Source of the DNA: Mesorhizobium sp.
GTDB taxonomy: Bacteria > Pseudomonadota > Alphaproteobacteria > Rhizobiales > Rhizobiaceae
Direction of reading: 5' to 3'
Assembly (NCBI GenBank): GCA_022833215.1
Contig: JAIPUZ010000022.1
Coordinates: forward strand, 1 to 51,134
DNA: 51,134 nt
The position numbers and the translations under genes were made by a program. The notes beneath the pieces are model-generated. The model was not told where the DNA came from, made no database searches, and worked only from the letters and a program-made list of their open reading frames with translations. Below, in pieces: positions 8,797 to 17,941 of this stretch. Each line of letters opens with the position of its first letter. Positions within the stretch are counted from its first letter, which is position 1.

Positions 8797-8893
8797 GATC
8801 TGGCCATCTTCCTCTCTCTCCCAGCGTAAACTCGCCCGCCATTGCCGGTGGCGCAAACCCTCTTTATCGTCCGCAGCACTGGAGGAGGGGGAC

Positions 8894-10114
8894 ATGAAAA
8901 AGGTTCTTCGGTGGAGCCTCGGCATCGGGGCGGCCGTGGTCATGGTGGCGGGAGGGGCCGCCTTCGCCTATCGCGACACGATCCTGGACTACCGCGCGGC
9001 GCTCGAATATGCGGGCAACTTCAAGCCGGACGTGATCGATCAGAATTTTCGTTCCCTTTTCGTGAAATACCCGTCGGTGCGGGTGCCGAAAAGCGCGGCC
9101 GCCAGCCTTCTGGAAAAGCGCGAGCAGCCGCTGCCTGACAATTACAGTTTCGCGGGGCAGAGCAGGTCGGTCGAAGACTGGATCGAGAGTTCGCAGACGA
9201 CGGGCCTGATCGTCATCAAGGATGGCGTTATCGTCCATGAGCGCTATCTGCGCGGCAATGGGCCGGATACCCAGTCCATTGCCATGTCGCTTTCGAAGTC
9301 CTTTGTCTCCGCGCTCGTTGGCAGGGCCGTGGCCGACGGGCTCATTGACATCGGTCAGCCGGTCGAGGCTTACGCGCCCGGTCTTGCCGAAGGCGGCTAC
9401 AGGGGCGTGACGGTCAGAAACGTGTTGCAGATGTCGTCCGGCATCGGCTTCAATGAGGACTATGGCGATCTCAATTCCGATATCGTGCGCTACATCATCC
9501 AGATATTGCGCGGTTCGGTCGCCGAATTCACGGCGCATCTGAAGAACGACATCCCGCAAGGCACCCTCAACCGCTACGTCTCGGCCGACACGCAGGTGCT
9601 GGGCCTTGTGCTGGAAGGCGCGACGGGCAAGCCGCTGGCCGATTACTTCAACGAAATCCTGTGGTCGAAGCTGGGCACGGAGGCCGATTCCTACTGGCTG
9701 GTGGACCAGAAAGGCGAGGCCATCGCTGCCGGTGGTCTCAATGCGGTGCTGCGCGATTACGCGCGTTTCGGCCTCCTCTATCTCAATGAGGGCCGAAATC
9801 ATCTTGGGGAGCAGATCGTACCGACCGATTGGGTGCAGGCTTCCGTGACACCCGATTCAGCCCATCTCATGCCCGGCAGGCAGGATGAGACGGGACGCAG
9901 GCTGAAGGGCTATGGCTACCAGTGGTGGATACCCGCCGACCGCAGGGGCGGCGATTTCACCGGCATCGGCATTTACGGACAGTTCATCTACGTGAACCCC
10001 GAACGGCGCGTCGTCATTGCCAAAAGCTCCGCCTATGCGGATTATAACAACACCGGTGACGTCATGATCGAGGAGAGCATCGCCGCTTTCCAGGCGATAG
10101 CCGAAGGGCTGTAG
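8894..10114 (+). CDS. Membrane-anchored serine hydrolase of the beta-lactamase class C / penicillin-binding protein family
   Basis: This 406-residue protein has an N-terminal hydrophobic segment (residues 9-26) that acts as signal or membrane anchor, and then a SxxK-type serine hydrolase domain. Ser132-Leu-Ser-Lys135 is the nucleophile motif, and Y228-V-S230 fills the Y-x-N/S position. Family members are esterases, DD-peptidases or true beta-lactamases; the position of the domain far from the N-terminus and the lack of a class C KTG motif that I can point to suggest an esterase- or peptidase-like role rather than drug resistance. A strong ribosome binding site (GGAGGAGG) precedes the ATG by 5-6 bases. 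The gene converges on the MoeB-like gene with two bases between stops. Confidence 0.82.
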   Translation: MKKVLRWSLGIGAAVVMVAGGAAFAYRDTILDYRAALEYAGNFKPDVIDQNFRSLFVKYPSVRVPKSAAASLLEKREQPLPDNYSFAGQSRSVEDWIESSQTTGLIVIKDGVIVHERYLRGNGPDTQSIAMSLSKSFVSALVGRAVADGLIDIGQPVEAYAPGLAEGGYRGVTVRNVLQMSSGIGFNEDYGDLNSDIVRYIIQILRGSVAEFTAHLKNDIPQGTLNRYVSADTQVLGLVLEGATGKPLADYFNEILWSKLGTEADSYWLVDQKGEAIAAGGLNAVLRDYARFGLLYLNEGRNHLGEQIVPTDWVQASVTPDSAHLMPGRQDETGRRLKGYGYQWWIPADRRGGDFTGIGIYGQFIYVNPERRVVIAKSSAYADYNNTGDVMIEESIAAFQAIAEGL

Positions 10115-10116
10115 GC

Positions 10117-10890
10117 TTATCGATCCCCGTTGCTGCGCCGTTTGTAGCGGATGGTGTCGAAACGGGCGGCCAGCGCATCGTAAAGCAGCAGGCGCCCGAC
10201 CAGCGGTTCGCCGATGCCGGCGATCAGCTTGATCGCTTCCATCGCCTGCAACGTTCCCATCACCCCCACCAGCGCGCCCACCACGCCGGCTGCTGCGCAG
10301 GATGGCACGAGGCCCGGCGGCGGCGGTTCGGGAAACAGGTCGCGGTAGGAGGGATTTTTCATCCCGGCCTCATCGGTTTCGAACGGTTTCAGCACGGTGA
10401 GCGAGCCGTCGAACCGGCCGACCGCGGCATGCACCAGCGGGCGCTTTTCCTGTTCGCAGGCATCGGCCACGGCAAAGCGCGTCTCGAAATTGTCGGTGCC
10501 GTCGATAACCAGCTCGTAATCGGCGACGAGGGCCGGGGCGTTTTCGGGTGTCAGGCGCAGCTCATGCAGCTCGACCTCGACATGCGGATTGATGCGCAGG
10601 ATTGCGTCGCGGGCGCTGTCGGCCTTCGACCGGCCAAGCGAATCCGTGCCGTGGATGACCTGCCGTTGCAGGTTGGAGAGCGACACGGCGTCGTCGTCGA
10701 CGATGCCGAGCGTGCCCACGCCCGCCGCCGCCAGATAAGCCAGCACCGGCGCGCCGAGCCCGCCGGCGCCCACCACCAGCACCCGCGCCGCCTTGAGCCT
10801 GCGCTGGCCGGGGCCGCCGATCTCGGGCAGCACGATGTGGCGCGCATAGCGATCAAGCTCGTCGTCGGTCAGGGAGGGCAGGGTGGTCAT
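10117..10890 (-). CDS. moeB: MoeB/ThiF/HesA-family adenylyltransferase
   Basis: This 257-residue E1-like enzyme would adenylate the C-terminal Gly-Gly of a sulfur-carrier protein such as MoaD or ThiS. It has the nucleotide loop G-A-G-G-L-G at 41-46 and the N-L-Q-R-Q and D-G-T-D-N-F-E-T-R motifs. Cys199 (P-S-C-A-A-A-G) corresponds to the conserved cysteine after the crossover loop. The two CxxC pairs that bind structural zinc in E. coli MoeB are both missing: P-S-Y-R-D-L-F replaces the first pair, and the C-terminus has no cysteine. MoeB or ThiF cannot be told apart with certainty. It is the last gene of the dnaA-dnaN-recF direction, 73 bases after recF. Confidence 0.82.
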   Translation of the reverse strand: MTTLPSLTDDELDRYARHIVLPEIGGPGQRRLKAARVLVVGAGGLGAPVLAYLAAAGVGTLGIVDDDAVSLSNLQRQVIHGTDSLGRSKADSARDAILRINPHVEVELHELRLTPENAPALVADYELVIDGTDNFETRFAVADACEQEKRPLVHAAVGRFDGSLTVLKPFETDEAGMKNPSYRDLFPEPPPPGLVPSCAAAGVVGALVGVMGTLQAMEAIKLIAGIGEPLVGRLLLYDALAARFDTIRYKRRSNGDR

Positions 10891-10963
10891 AGGGGGAAAC
10901 TAGCATTTTCCGTTGCATCTTCATCCCCGAATCCATGCCTGAACCCGGAAGTCGGACTGACAG

Positions 10964-12106
10964 CTACCGCGTCGCGCCAACCGTTCCATGGTCCACGGTC
11001 AGGAACTGCGCCCGCCCTTCGAGGCTGGAAAACAGGGCGGCGTCGGTGCCGGTCATGAAGACCTGGCATTGCATGTCTTCCAGAATGGAAAACAGGGCGG
11101 CGCGGCGGCCGGCATCGAGGTGGGCGGCGATCTCGTCGAGAAGCAGGATCGGCGTCATGCCGGAAATCTCGCCGGTCAGCCTTGCATGGGAAAGCACGAT
11201 GCCGACCAGCAGCGCCTTCTGCTCACCGGTCGAGCACAGTTCGGCCGGCATGGATTTCGGCCTGTGGCGCACGATGAGGTCGGAGCGGTGCGGCCCTTCC
11301 AGCGTGCGCCCCGCTGCCCGGTCGCGCTCGCGGCCTGCGGCCAGCGCACGGCGGAAGCCTTCCTCGACGTCCACCGCAGGCATGGTGGCGACCTGCGCTT
11401 CCAGTTCGCCGGCAAGGGCGATGTCGGCCCGGGGGAAGGGGCCGTCGCCGGGCAATTGCTCGATCTTGGCGGCGAGCAGACGCACCAGTTCGGCGCGCGC
11501 TGCGGCAATCGCCACGCCGGTCTCGGCCAATTGCGTCTCGATCGCCTCGAACCAGGCGCCGTCGCGCGAATTTTCGGCCAGCAGCCGGTTGCGGCCGCGC
11601 ATCGCCTTCTCGTAAGCCAGCGCGCGCTGGCCATGAGCGGCATCGACGGCCAGTACCAGCCTGTCGAGAAAACGGCGGCGGTCGCCCGCCGGCCCGGTGA
11701 ACAGGGTGTCCATGGAGGGTGTCAGCCACACGACGCGCAGCCATTGCAGCAACTCGTCCGCATTGCGCGCCGGCGCGCCGTTGATGCGCACCCGCCGCCC
11801 GCCTTCGCCGCCATCGGCTGCGATGATGCCGGTGCCGATATCGACCTCGCCTTCCGGCCCGTCGAGCTTTGCGTGCAGGGCGAAGCTGCCGTCATTGCCT
11901 TCGCGCGCCACATCCGCATAGGGTGCGCGCCGCAGGCCGCGGCCCGGCGCCAGAAGCGATATGGCTTCCAGAAGGTTGGTCTTGCCGGCGCCGTTATCGC
12001 CGCTCAGCACCACTGGCCCCGGCTTAAGCTCCAGCGACAACGACGCATAATTGCGGAAGTTCGTCAGCGTCAGCCGACTTATGTAGGGGCCGGGAAGCGT
12101 TTCCAT
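10964..12106 (-). CDS. recF: DNA replication/repair protein RecF
   Basis: RecF is an SMC-like ATPase that loads RecA at gaps and stalled forks together with RecO and RecR. The 380-residue protein shows Walker A G-D-N-G-A-G-K-T-N at 36-44, the ABC-type signature S-T-G-E-Q-K-A-L-L, and Walker B I-L-L-L-D-E-I-A-A-H-L-D. The family hallmark near the N-terminus, L-T-N-F-R-N-Y, is also present. It follows dnaN by 33 bases in the classical dnaA-dnaN-recF order. gyrB, which often follows in other phyla, is not here. Confidence 0.96.
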   Translation of the reverse strand: METLPGPYISRLTLTNFRNYASLSLELKPGPVVLSGDNGAGKTNLLEAISLLAPGRGLRRAPYADVAREGNDGSFALHAKLDGPEGEVDIGTGIIAADGGEGGRRVRINGAPARNADELLQWLRVVWLTPSMDTLFTGPAGDRRRFLDRLVLAVDAAHGQRALAYEKAMRGRNRLLAENSRDGAWFEAIETQLAETGVAIAAARAELVRLLAAKIEQLPGDGPFPRADIALAGELEAQVATMPAVDVEEGFRRALAAGRERDRAAGRTLEGPHRSDLIVRHRPKSMPAELCSTGEQKALLVGIVLSHARLTGEISGMTPILLLDEIAAHLDAGRRAALFSILEDMQCQVFMTGTDAALFSSLEGRAQFLTVDHGTVGATR

Positions 12107-12139
12107 GGGACGGGCATCGCAAACGGGTTGCGATGCGCA

Positions 12140-13258
12140 CTATACCCGCATCGGCATCAGCACGTAGAGCGTGTTCTCGTCGCTGGTGTCGCGGATGAGC
12201 GTCGGCGACCCGGCATCGGCGAGCAGGAACTCGGCATCTCCGCTGCTGAGCTGGCCGGCAACGTCGAGAAGATAGCGGGCGTTGAAGCCGATCTCGATCG
12301 GGTCCGATCCGTAATCGGCGGCCAGTTCCTCGGTCGCGCTGCCGGAGTCCGGGTTGTTGACGGTCAGCGTGAGCTGGCCTTCGCTGATCGACAGCTTCAC
12401 CGCGCGCCCCCGCTCGGACGAGATGGTGGAGACGCGGTCGACGGCGGCGGCGAAGCTCTGGCGGTCGATGACCAGCCGCTTGTCGTTGCCGGTCGGGATG
12501 ACGCGCTGGTAGTCGGGGAAGGTCCCGTCGATCAGCTTGGACGTCAGCACCACCGAGCCGATGGTGAAGCGGATCTTGGTGTCGGACAGTTCGGTCGTCA
12601 CCGCCACGTCGGGAGCGTCCACCAGCTTCTGCAACTCGCCCACGGTCTTGCGCGGGATGATGATGCCCGGCATGCCTTCCGAGCCGGCCGGCGCATCGAT
12701 TTCGGCCCGCGCCAGACGGTGGCCGTCGGTGGCCACGGAGCGCAGCCTGAGCTTGCCGTCGACCTCGTGCGTGTGCAGGAAGATGCCGTTGAGATAATAG
12801 CGCGTCTCCTCGGTGGAGATGGCGAACTGGGTCTTCTCGATCAAGCCCTTCAGCGCCGCGGAATCCAGCCGGAAGATATGCGGGAAGGAGCCGGCCGAAA
12901 GCTCGGGGAAGTCCGACTGCGGCAGGCACTGGAGCCGGAAGGAGGAGCGGCCGGAAGTGACGGTCATGGCCGTGCCGTCCTCGTCGGTCCTCAGCATCAC
13001 CTCGGCGCCGTCGGAAAGCTTGCGCACGATGTCGTAGAGCAGGTGGGCCGGAACGGTGGTCGCGCCGGGTTGCTCGATGCGGGCCGGCGTCGCTTCCGTC
13101 ACTTCGAGGTCGAGGTCGGTGGCCTTCAGTTCAAGGCTGGAGCCGTCCGTCGAAAGCAGCACGTTGGAGAGGATCGGGATGGTGTTGCGCCGCTCGACCA
13201 CGCGGTGGACGTGGTTCAGGGATTTGAGGAGGTTCGACCGTTCCAGGATTACACGCAT
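12140..13258 (-). CDS. dnaN: DNA polymerase III subunit beta (sliding clamp)
   Basis: The 372-residue protein is the ring-shaped processivity clamp of the replicative polymerase. It starts M-R-V-I-L-E-R, has V-V-E-R-R-N-T-I-P-I-L-S-N in the first domain, and ends V-L-M-P-M-R-V, the family's usual C-terminus (M-P-M-R). Three clamp-fold repeats fit the length. The start at 13258 matches the standard N-terminus; 16 more upstream codons are open but not typical. A GC-rich dyad (GGCAGG with CCTGCC, around 13285-13315) lies between dnaA and this gene and may weaken read-through. Confidence 0.97.
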   Translation of the reverse strand: MRVILERSNLLKSLNHVHRVVERRNTIPILSNVLLSTDGSSLELKATDLDLEVTEATPARIEQPGATTVPAHLLYDIVRKLSDGAEVMLRTDEDGTAMTVTSGRSSFRLQCLPQSDFPELSAGSFPHIFRLDSAALKGLIEKTQFAISTEETRYYLNGIFLHTHEVDGKLRLRSVATDGHRLARAEIDAPAGSEGMPGIIIPRKTVGELQKLVDAPDVAVTTELSDTKIRFTIGSVVLTSKLIDGTFPDYQRVIPTGNDKRLVIDRQSFAAAVDRVSTISSERGRAVKLSISEGQLTLTVNNPDSGSATEELAADYGSDPIEIGFNARYLLDVAGQLSSGDAEFLLADAGSPTLIRDTSDENTLYVLMPMRV

Positions 13259-13451
13259 GACGAAACAGGCTCGCTTGAAGGAAAGGGCAGGCTCCCGAAC
13301 CGGCAACCTGCCTCAGTCTGCATTGCAAAGAATGGGAGCCAAACTGACAGGAAAAGCGCCCTGAAAGCAAGACCGAACGGCCTTCTGCCACGGGTTTTAC
13401 AGCAGTTTCGGGCATGGCGGCGGAGGGGCCGTCATGCCCTTCCGCCTGATC

Positions 13452-15002
13452 TCATGCCTGATCGTTGATCAGCCGGCGCAGCAGCTCCAGTTCCTGCGCC
13501 AGCGTATTGTCGCTGTCCGACAGGCCCTCGATCTTGCGCACGGCGTGCAGCACGGTGGTGTGGTCGCGTCCGCCGAAGCGCCGCCCGATTTCCGGCAGCG
13601 AGCGCGGCGTCATCACCTTGGACAGGTACATCGCCACCTGACGGGGCTTGACGATGGTGCGCGTGCGGCGATTGGAGAGCAGTTCCGTCTTGGAAACGTT
13701 GTAATGGCGCGCCACGATGCGCTGGATGTCTTCGATGCGCACCCGCTTGGGCTCGCCGGAGCGGTAGATGTGGCCAAGAATCTCGTCGATGCGGTCGACC
13801 GTGATCTGAGGCTCGAAGGACTGGCGGAACAGAAGCTGGTTGAACGCGCCTTCAAGCTCCCGGCCGCTGCCCGTGACGGTGCGCGCCACATGCTCCAGAA
13901 CGGCATCGGAAACGTCGATGGTGGCATCCTCGGCCTTGGCTGCCGCCAGCCGTTGCTGGAGCATCGACAGGCGCATGGATAGGTCCGGAGACGACATTTC
14001 GAGCGCAACGCCGCCATTAAGGCGCGAGCGCACACGCGGTTCCAGCGATTCCAGCTCCGCTGGCGGCCGGTCGGCCGCGACAACCACCTGCCGGGCGCTG
14101 TCCAGCAGCATGTTGATGAGATGGCAGAATTCGTGCTGGATCGACTTGCCCTGCAGGAACTGCATGTCGTCGATGATCAGCAGGTCGATGTCGCGGAGCT
14201 GTTCCTTGAGCGTCAGCGCATTGTTGTCGCGGATGGCCGTCGCAAAGCGCCACATGAAATATTCGGCCGTCAGGTAGACGACGCGCGATTTCGGGTTCTG
14301 GCGCAGCGATTCCGCCGCGATCGCCTGCAGCAGGTGCGTTTTGCCAAGGCCCACCGTGGCATGCAGGAACAGCGGGTTGAAGCGGACCGCGCTGGAGTGG
14401 GATTCGGCCACGGCGCGGGCCGCTGCGAAAGCAACCCGGTTGGAGGGGCCTTCGACGAAGGACGCGAACGTGTAGCGCGGGTCCAGCGGCGAGCCAAGAA
14501 CGTTCTGCCGGAACTCGGTCTCGGCGGTCGCCGGGCGCTGCGCGGGCATGCGTTCGGCCTTGCCGGCATTGACGCCATTGGAGGCCATTGTGGAGGTGAG
14601 CGCCGTCTGCGACTGGCGCTGGGCAGGGCGGTGCTGGCCATTGCCATCCGCCTCCGCGGCGCGGGTCTGCCTGGCAGCGGTGCGAACGATGATCTCGACC
14701 TTGAGGATCTCGGGATCCTCTTCCTTCCACAGCCCGACGATCTGGTCGAGATAGTGGCTGTTGATCCATGAACGGAGGAACGCGGTGGGCACCGAGATGC
14801 GCACGATCCCCTTCGAAGCCTCTGCCAGCTTCATGCGCCCGAACCAGCTGGAATAAACCTCTGCCCCCAGACGCGCCTTGAGCTGAGCCTTGATCCGCTC
14901 GAACTTGTGATCCGCCTCCCCAAGAGATGTCATGTCGTGTCCTTGGGCACCTTCCCCCTCGTAGGAAAGGTTGCCAAGTTCCCTGCCCATGCCGCTCTGC
15001 AT
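13452..15002 (-). CDS. dnaA: Chromosomal replication initiator protein DnaA
   Basis: DnaA binds DnaA boxes, melts the origin and loads the helicase. Domain I is at the N-terminus (S-S-W-F-G-R), followed by a variable Gln/Ala-rich linker. The AAA+ domain has Walker A written A-T-V-G-L-G-K-T-H near residue 220, Walker [11 protein letters not shown] and the arginine-finger region [10 protein letters not shown]. The DNA-binding domain ends with [12 protein letters not shown] chose the ATG at 15002 (516 residues; AAGGA eight bases upstream). An ATG at 14933 also has AAGGA at good distance and would give 493 residues; a GTG at 15023 is less likely. A long regulatory region lies upstream. Confidence 0.96.
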   Translation of the reverse strand: MQSGMGRELGNLSYEGEGAQGHDMTSLGEADHKFERIKAQLKARLGAEVYSSWFGRMKLAEASKGIVRISVPTAFLRSWINSHYLDQIVGLWKEEDPEILKVEIIVRTAARQTRAAEADGNGQHRPAQRQSQTALTSTMASNGVNAGKAERMPAQRPATAETEFRQNVLGSPLDPRYTFASFVEGPSNRVAFAAARAVAESHSSAVRFNPLFLHATVGLGKTHLLQAIAAESLRQNPKSRVVYLTAEYFMWRFATAIRDNNALTLKEQLRDIDLLIIDDMQFLQGKSIQHEFCHLINMLLDSARQVVVAADRPPAELESLEPRVRSRLNGGVALEMSSPDLSMRLSMLQQRLAAAKAEDATIDVSDAVLEHVARTVTGSGRELEGAFNQLLFRQSFEPQITVDRIDEILGHIYRSGEPKRVRIEDIQRIVARHYNVSKTELLSNRRTRTIVKPRQVAMYLSKVMTPRSLPEIGRRFGGRDHTTVLHAVRKIEGLSDSDNTLAQELELLRRLINDQA

Positions 15003-15750
15003 TTCGTGATCCTTGTCCCGCACTTTCGCGCCACAGGCATATTGCCTGCGGTGGCCTCGTTATCATTTTCTCCGCCGGGGCCGCCGCTGGCCATCGCCGG
15101 ATATGTTCGTTGCGTGTTGGAGCCGTCTCCGACCCCTGTCCCGCAACAGGGAAGCTATGCGCATGGCAAAGCAAGCCGTCCGGCATTGCGCCGGCCAAAC
15201 TCAAACATGCCATACAATTGACTGGTCCCCTGCCAGTATCGAAAGTGACAACCAACCTGACCACGGACGAGCGCCCACGGTGCCAATGCTGTCTTTTTTT
15301 GATTAGGTCGAGGGCGCCGGGCCCGTCCCTTTCGATGAACTGACACTACCGAAATCGTTGTGGAAAGGGCAAGGCCGCATCTTACCGGTTTTTAACGAAT
15401 CTGGTTACCAAATTGCCCTCAACAACGCTGCCGCAGATAGCCGCGTTCATGAAAGCCATTGGGATTCAAACCCTTTTCGCAAACGCCGGGAAACGATAGC
15501 TGGCGAGATTCTTTTTTATAATATTTCTCTTGACACAGGATTGTCCCCTTTCGGCTGGTGCCGATATGAACAAGCTGTGGATGACCTTCTTTAAGTATAT
15601 GAAATAAAAAGAAGTTTCCTGTCAGTGTCGAGATCGTGAAATCTGCCGGGGTACAACCTGGAAGACACATACCGGCAAAGGTTCAGACAATGAAAAACGT
15701 GCCGTTGCGGAAGCTTCCGGCGCGTCATTTCAGGTTTTCGCCGAATAACG
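15003..15750. promoter_or_regulatory. dnaA upstream region with GANTC sites and a DnaA-box-like sequence
   Basis: This stretch of about 750 bases between dnaA and the rpsT terminator has no convincing gene and is clearly richer in A+T than its surroundings, above all 15380-15610. It contains three GANTC sites, the target of the cell-cycle methylase CcrM, at 15397-15401, 15463-15467 and 15507-15511. TGTGGATGA at 15576-15584 matches the DnaA box TGTGGATAA at eight of nine positions. On the minus strand a TATTAT (15518-15523) followed by an A-run could be a -10 element with a long leader to dnaA. I read it as the dnaA control region; an origin function is possible but unproven. Confidence 0.5.
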
Positions 15751-15777
15751 AAAAAAACCCGGCGCAGACGCCGGGTT
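15751..15777 (-). terminator. Intrinsic terminator of rpsT
   Basis: A perfect 9-bp stem (15756-15764 with 15769-15777) with a four-base loop is followed, on the minus strand, by a run of seven T's. It lies 30 bases beyond the rpsT stop and would end the rpsT transcript before the dnaA control region. Confidence 0.92.
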
Positions 15778-15807
15778 CCATGAAAACTTCGATTGTCGCG
15801 TTAACGA

Positions 15808-16074
15808 TTACGCCGACAAAGCCTTAAGGCGTTGAGCCAGACGCGAAACCTTGCGCGAGGCGGTGTTCTTGTGAAGAACACCCCTGGAAGCAGCGCGCAT
15901 CAACTCGGGCTGCGCATTCTGGAAAGCGGTCTCGGCGGCTGCCTTGTCGCCAGAGGCCAGAGCCTCTTCGACCTTACGCACGAAGGTGCGGACGCGCGAA
16001 CGGCGGTTCTTGTTGACCGCGGTGCGGTGAGCAATCTTGCGCGTAGCCTTTTTGGCCGAGGGAGTGTTGGCCAT
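15808..16074 (-). CDS. rpsT: 30S ribosomal protein S20
   Basis: S20 is a primary 16S rRNA-binding protein of the small subunit. The 88-residue, very basic protein starts M-A-N-T-P-S-A-K-K and has the family's helical pattern with [11 protein letters not shown] and [11 protein letters not shown]. It is transcribed alone: a well-formed promoter lies upstream and a strong terminator downstream. Its position next to dnaA is common in Rhizobiales. Confidence 0.98.
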   Translation of the reverse strand: MANTPSAKKATRKIAHRTAVNKNRRSRVRTFVRKVEEALASGDKAAAETAFQNAQPELMRAASRGVLHKNTASRKVSRLAQRLKALSA

Positions 16075-16169
16075 GTTGCCTCTCTTCTGATCTTAACGGT
16101 GAGCGCTTGCGGCTACCCGCAGGGCGCAAAAAACAAATGGGCAGCCACAGGGCCACCTCAGTTGGGCGG

Positions 16170-16198
16170 CTTATAGTTCAGCTTTCTAAATCCGTCAA
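16170..16198 (-). promoter_or_regulatory. Predicted sigma-70-type promoter of rpsT
   Basis: On the minus strand TTGACG (16193-16198) and TATAAG (16170-16175) are separated by exactly 17 bases, close to the vegetative consensus, giving a leader of about 90 bases before rpsT. This is the best-looking promoter in the window. Confidence 0.72.
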
Positions 16199-16242
16199 TC
16201 TTGCTTCGCATCCAAAGAGCGATTTGAGCGGCATATTGGGCC

Positions 16243-17016
16243 TCATTTGTTGCGGAATTCAGGCTTCCGCTTGTCGACGAATGCGGCCATGCCCTCCTTC
16301 TGGTCCTCCAGCGCGAACATGGACTGGAAGACTCGCCGCTCGAATCGCAAGCCCTCGGTCAGGGTCAGCTCATAGGCGCGGTTGACGGCTTCCTTGTTCA
16401 TCATGACGGCGGGCAGGGAGAAGCCGGCAATCTTCGTTGCCGCCGTCAGCGCTTCCGCGACGAGTTCGCCGACCGGAACGACGCGGGAGACCAGACCGGA
16501 GCGCTCGGCTTCGGCGGCATCCATCATGCGGCCGGTCAGGCACATGTCCATCGCCTTGGATTTGCCGACGAAGCGGGTCAGCCGCTGCGAACCGCCCATG
16601 CCGGGCATCACGCCGAGCGTAATCTCGGGCTGGCCGAATTTGGCATTGTCGCCGGCAATGATGAAGTCGCACATCATGGCGAGTTCGCAGCCGCCGCCCA
16701 GCGCATAGCCGGCTACGGCCGCGATGATCGGCTTGCGGGTCCGGGTAAAATCTTCCCAGCCCGAGAACAGGTCGCCGAGATAGACGTCCACATAGCTTTT
16801 GGACTGCATCTCCTTGATGTCCGCACCCGCGGCAAAAGCCTTCTCCGAGCCGGTCAGGACGATCGCACCGATGTTGTCGTCTGCATCGAAGGCTTTTGTC
16901 GCGGCGAGCAGCTCGGTGAGGACGGCGGAGTTCAGCGCGTTGAGCGCCTGCGGCCTGTTCAGCGTGATCAGCCCGACCTTGCCCCGGGTCTCGACGATGA
17001 TGTTTTCGTAAGTCAT
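16243..17016 (-). CDS. Enoyl-CoA hydratase (crotonase family)
   Basis: The 257-residue protein has the crotonase fold and should hydrate 2-trans-enoyl-CoA to 3-hydroxyacyl-CoA in fatty acid or amino acid breakdown. The oxyanion-hole segments are [11 protein letters not shown] (60-70) and A-L-G-G-G-C-E-L-A (105-113). The two catalytic glutamates appear as Glu111 and Glu131 (Q-P-E-I-T-L-G), followed by P-G-M-G-G-S-Q-R-L, as in mitochondrial-type short-chain hydratase. It lies 34 bases after mutM on the same strand, a pairing seen in other Rhizobiales. No partner beta-oxidation genes are nearby. Confidence 0.93.
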   Translation of the reverse strand: MTYENIIVETRGKVGLITLNRPQALNALNSAVLTELLAATKAFDADDNIGAIVLTGSEKAFAAGADIKEMQSKSYVDVYLGDLFSGWEDFTRTRKPIIAAVAGYALGGGCELAMMCDFIIAGDNAKFGQPEITLGVMPGMGGSQRLTRFVGKSKAMDMCLTGRMMDAAEAERSGLVSRVVPVGELVAEALTAATKIAGFSLPAVMMNKEAVNRAYELTLTEGLRFERRVFQSMFALEDQKEGMAAFVDKRKPEFRNK

Positions 17017-17050
17017 GCGCTTCCTCTCCTGAACGGTTTCCCTGACCTAG

Positions 17051-17941
17051 CTATTTCTGGCAGGCACGGCAATAAAAGGTGGAGCGGCCGCTCTGCACGA
17101 CCCGTTCTATATGGCCCCGGCAGCCCGGGGTGGAACATGGTTCGCCTTCGCGGTCGTAAGCGGCGAAGCTGTGCTGGAAATAACCCAGCGAGCCGTCGGT
17201 ATGCATGTAGTCGCGCAGGGACGAGCCGCCGGCTGCGATGGCGTCTGCGATCACCTCCCGGATCGATCGGGCCAGTTTTTCGCGCTCCGCAGCCGCCTTG
17301 GCGTCCGGCCCGGCAATGGTGCCTGCCGCTCTCAGCGGCGAGAGACCGGCGCGCCAGAGAGCCTCGCACACATAGATGTTGCCGAGCCCCGCGATCAGGC
17401 GCTGGTCGAGCAGGGCGGCCTTCAGCGGCGCCTTGCGGTTGCGGAACAGAACGGCAAGCAGGTCGGCATCGAGCGCATTGCCCGTCGGTTCCACGCCCAG
17501 ACCTGCCAGCATCGGATGCTCGTCGGGAACTGTGTCGGAAAACAGCATGAAACCGAACCGGCGCGGATCGTTGAACACGACGCGATGGGGAGACTGAACC
17601 GCCGATACCACGTCGAAGACGACATGATCGTGGACGGAGTCTTTCGACCGCTCGTAGCGGAAGCTGCCGGGAACTGTACTTTCCGGACCGTCCTCGATGC
17701 GAAAGGATCCGGTCATGCCAAGGTGGCAGATCAGCGCCGGCCCGTCTTCCATATGCATGGTCAGATATTTGGCGCGCCGCCCGACGGCGGTAATGGTGCG
17801 TCCGGTCATGCGTTCGGAAAAATTCTCGGGAAAGGGAAAGCGCAGGTCGGGCCGCCGTGTCTCAGCCCTGACGATGCGCGCGCCTTCAAGAACCGGTTGC
17901 AGTCCGCGCCGGACTGTCTCGACCTCGGGCAATTCAGGCAT
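17051..17941 (-). CDS. mutM: Formamidopyrimidine-DNA glycosylase (MutM/Fpg)
   Basis: MutM removes 8-oxoguanine and formamidopyrimidines from DNA and nicks the resulting abasic site. The 296-residue protein begins P-E-L-P-E-V-E-T-V after the Met, giving the N-terminal proline nucleophile and catalytic Glu3. Lys58 (R-R-A-K-Y-L) matches the conserved lysine, and [10 protein letters not shown] carries the helix-two-turn-helix. A C-terminal zinc finger is complete, with two cysteine pairs (C-x4-C at the first, C-R-A-C at the second). The ATG lies inside the end of deoB, with an eight-base overlap, so the two are translationally coupled. The residues P2 and E3 fix this start. Confidence 0.96.
   Translation of the reverse strand: MPELPEVETVRRGLQPVLEGARIVRAETRRPDLRFPFPENFSERMTGRTITAVGRRAKYLTMHMEDGPALICHLGMTGSFRIEDGPESTVPGSFRYERSKDSVHDHVVFDVVSAVQSPHRVVFNDPRRFGFMLFSDTVPDEHPMLAGLGVEPTGNALDADLLAVLFRNRKAPLKAALLDQRLIAGLGNIYVCEALWRAGLSPLRAAGTIAGPDAKAAAEREKLARSIREVIADAIAAGGSSLRDYMHTDGSLGYFQHSFAAYDREGEPCSTPGCRGHIERVVQSGRSTFYCRACQK

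Noticed and set aside
8894-10114. True beta-lactamase causing drug resistance
   Set aside because: Only the SxxK and Y-x-S motifs are clear. The membrane anchor and overall build fit the broad esterase/peptidase group better.
10988-13468. Open frame of 826 codons on the plus strand
   Set aside because: It lies antisense to recF and dnaN, whose motifs are complete. It is a by-product of high GC third positions.
15530-15552. TTGACA on the plus strand as a promoter
   Set aside because: No -10 element at 16-18 bases downstream and no plus-strand gene follows.
15358-15670. Two small frames (78 codons on plus, 83 on minus) in the dnaA upstream region
   Set aside because: No ribosome binding site, no recognisable domain and a composition like non-coding DNA; regulatory sequence explains the region better.
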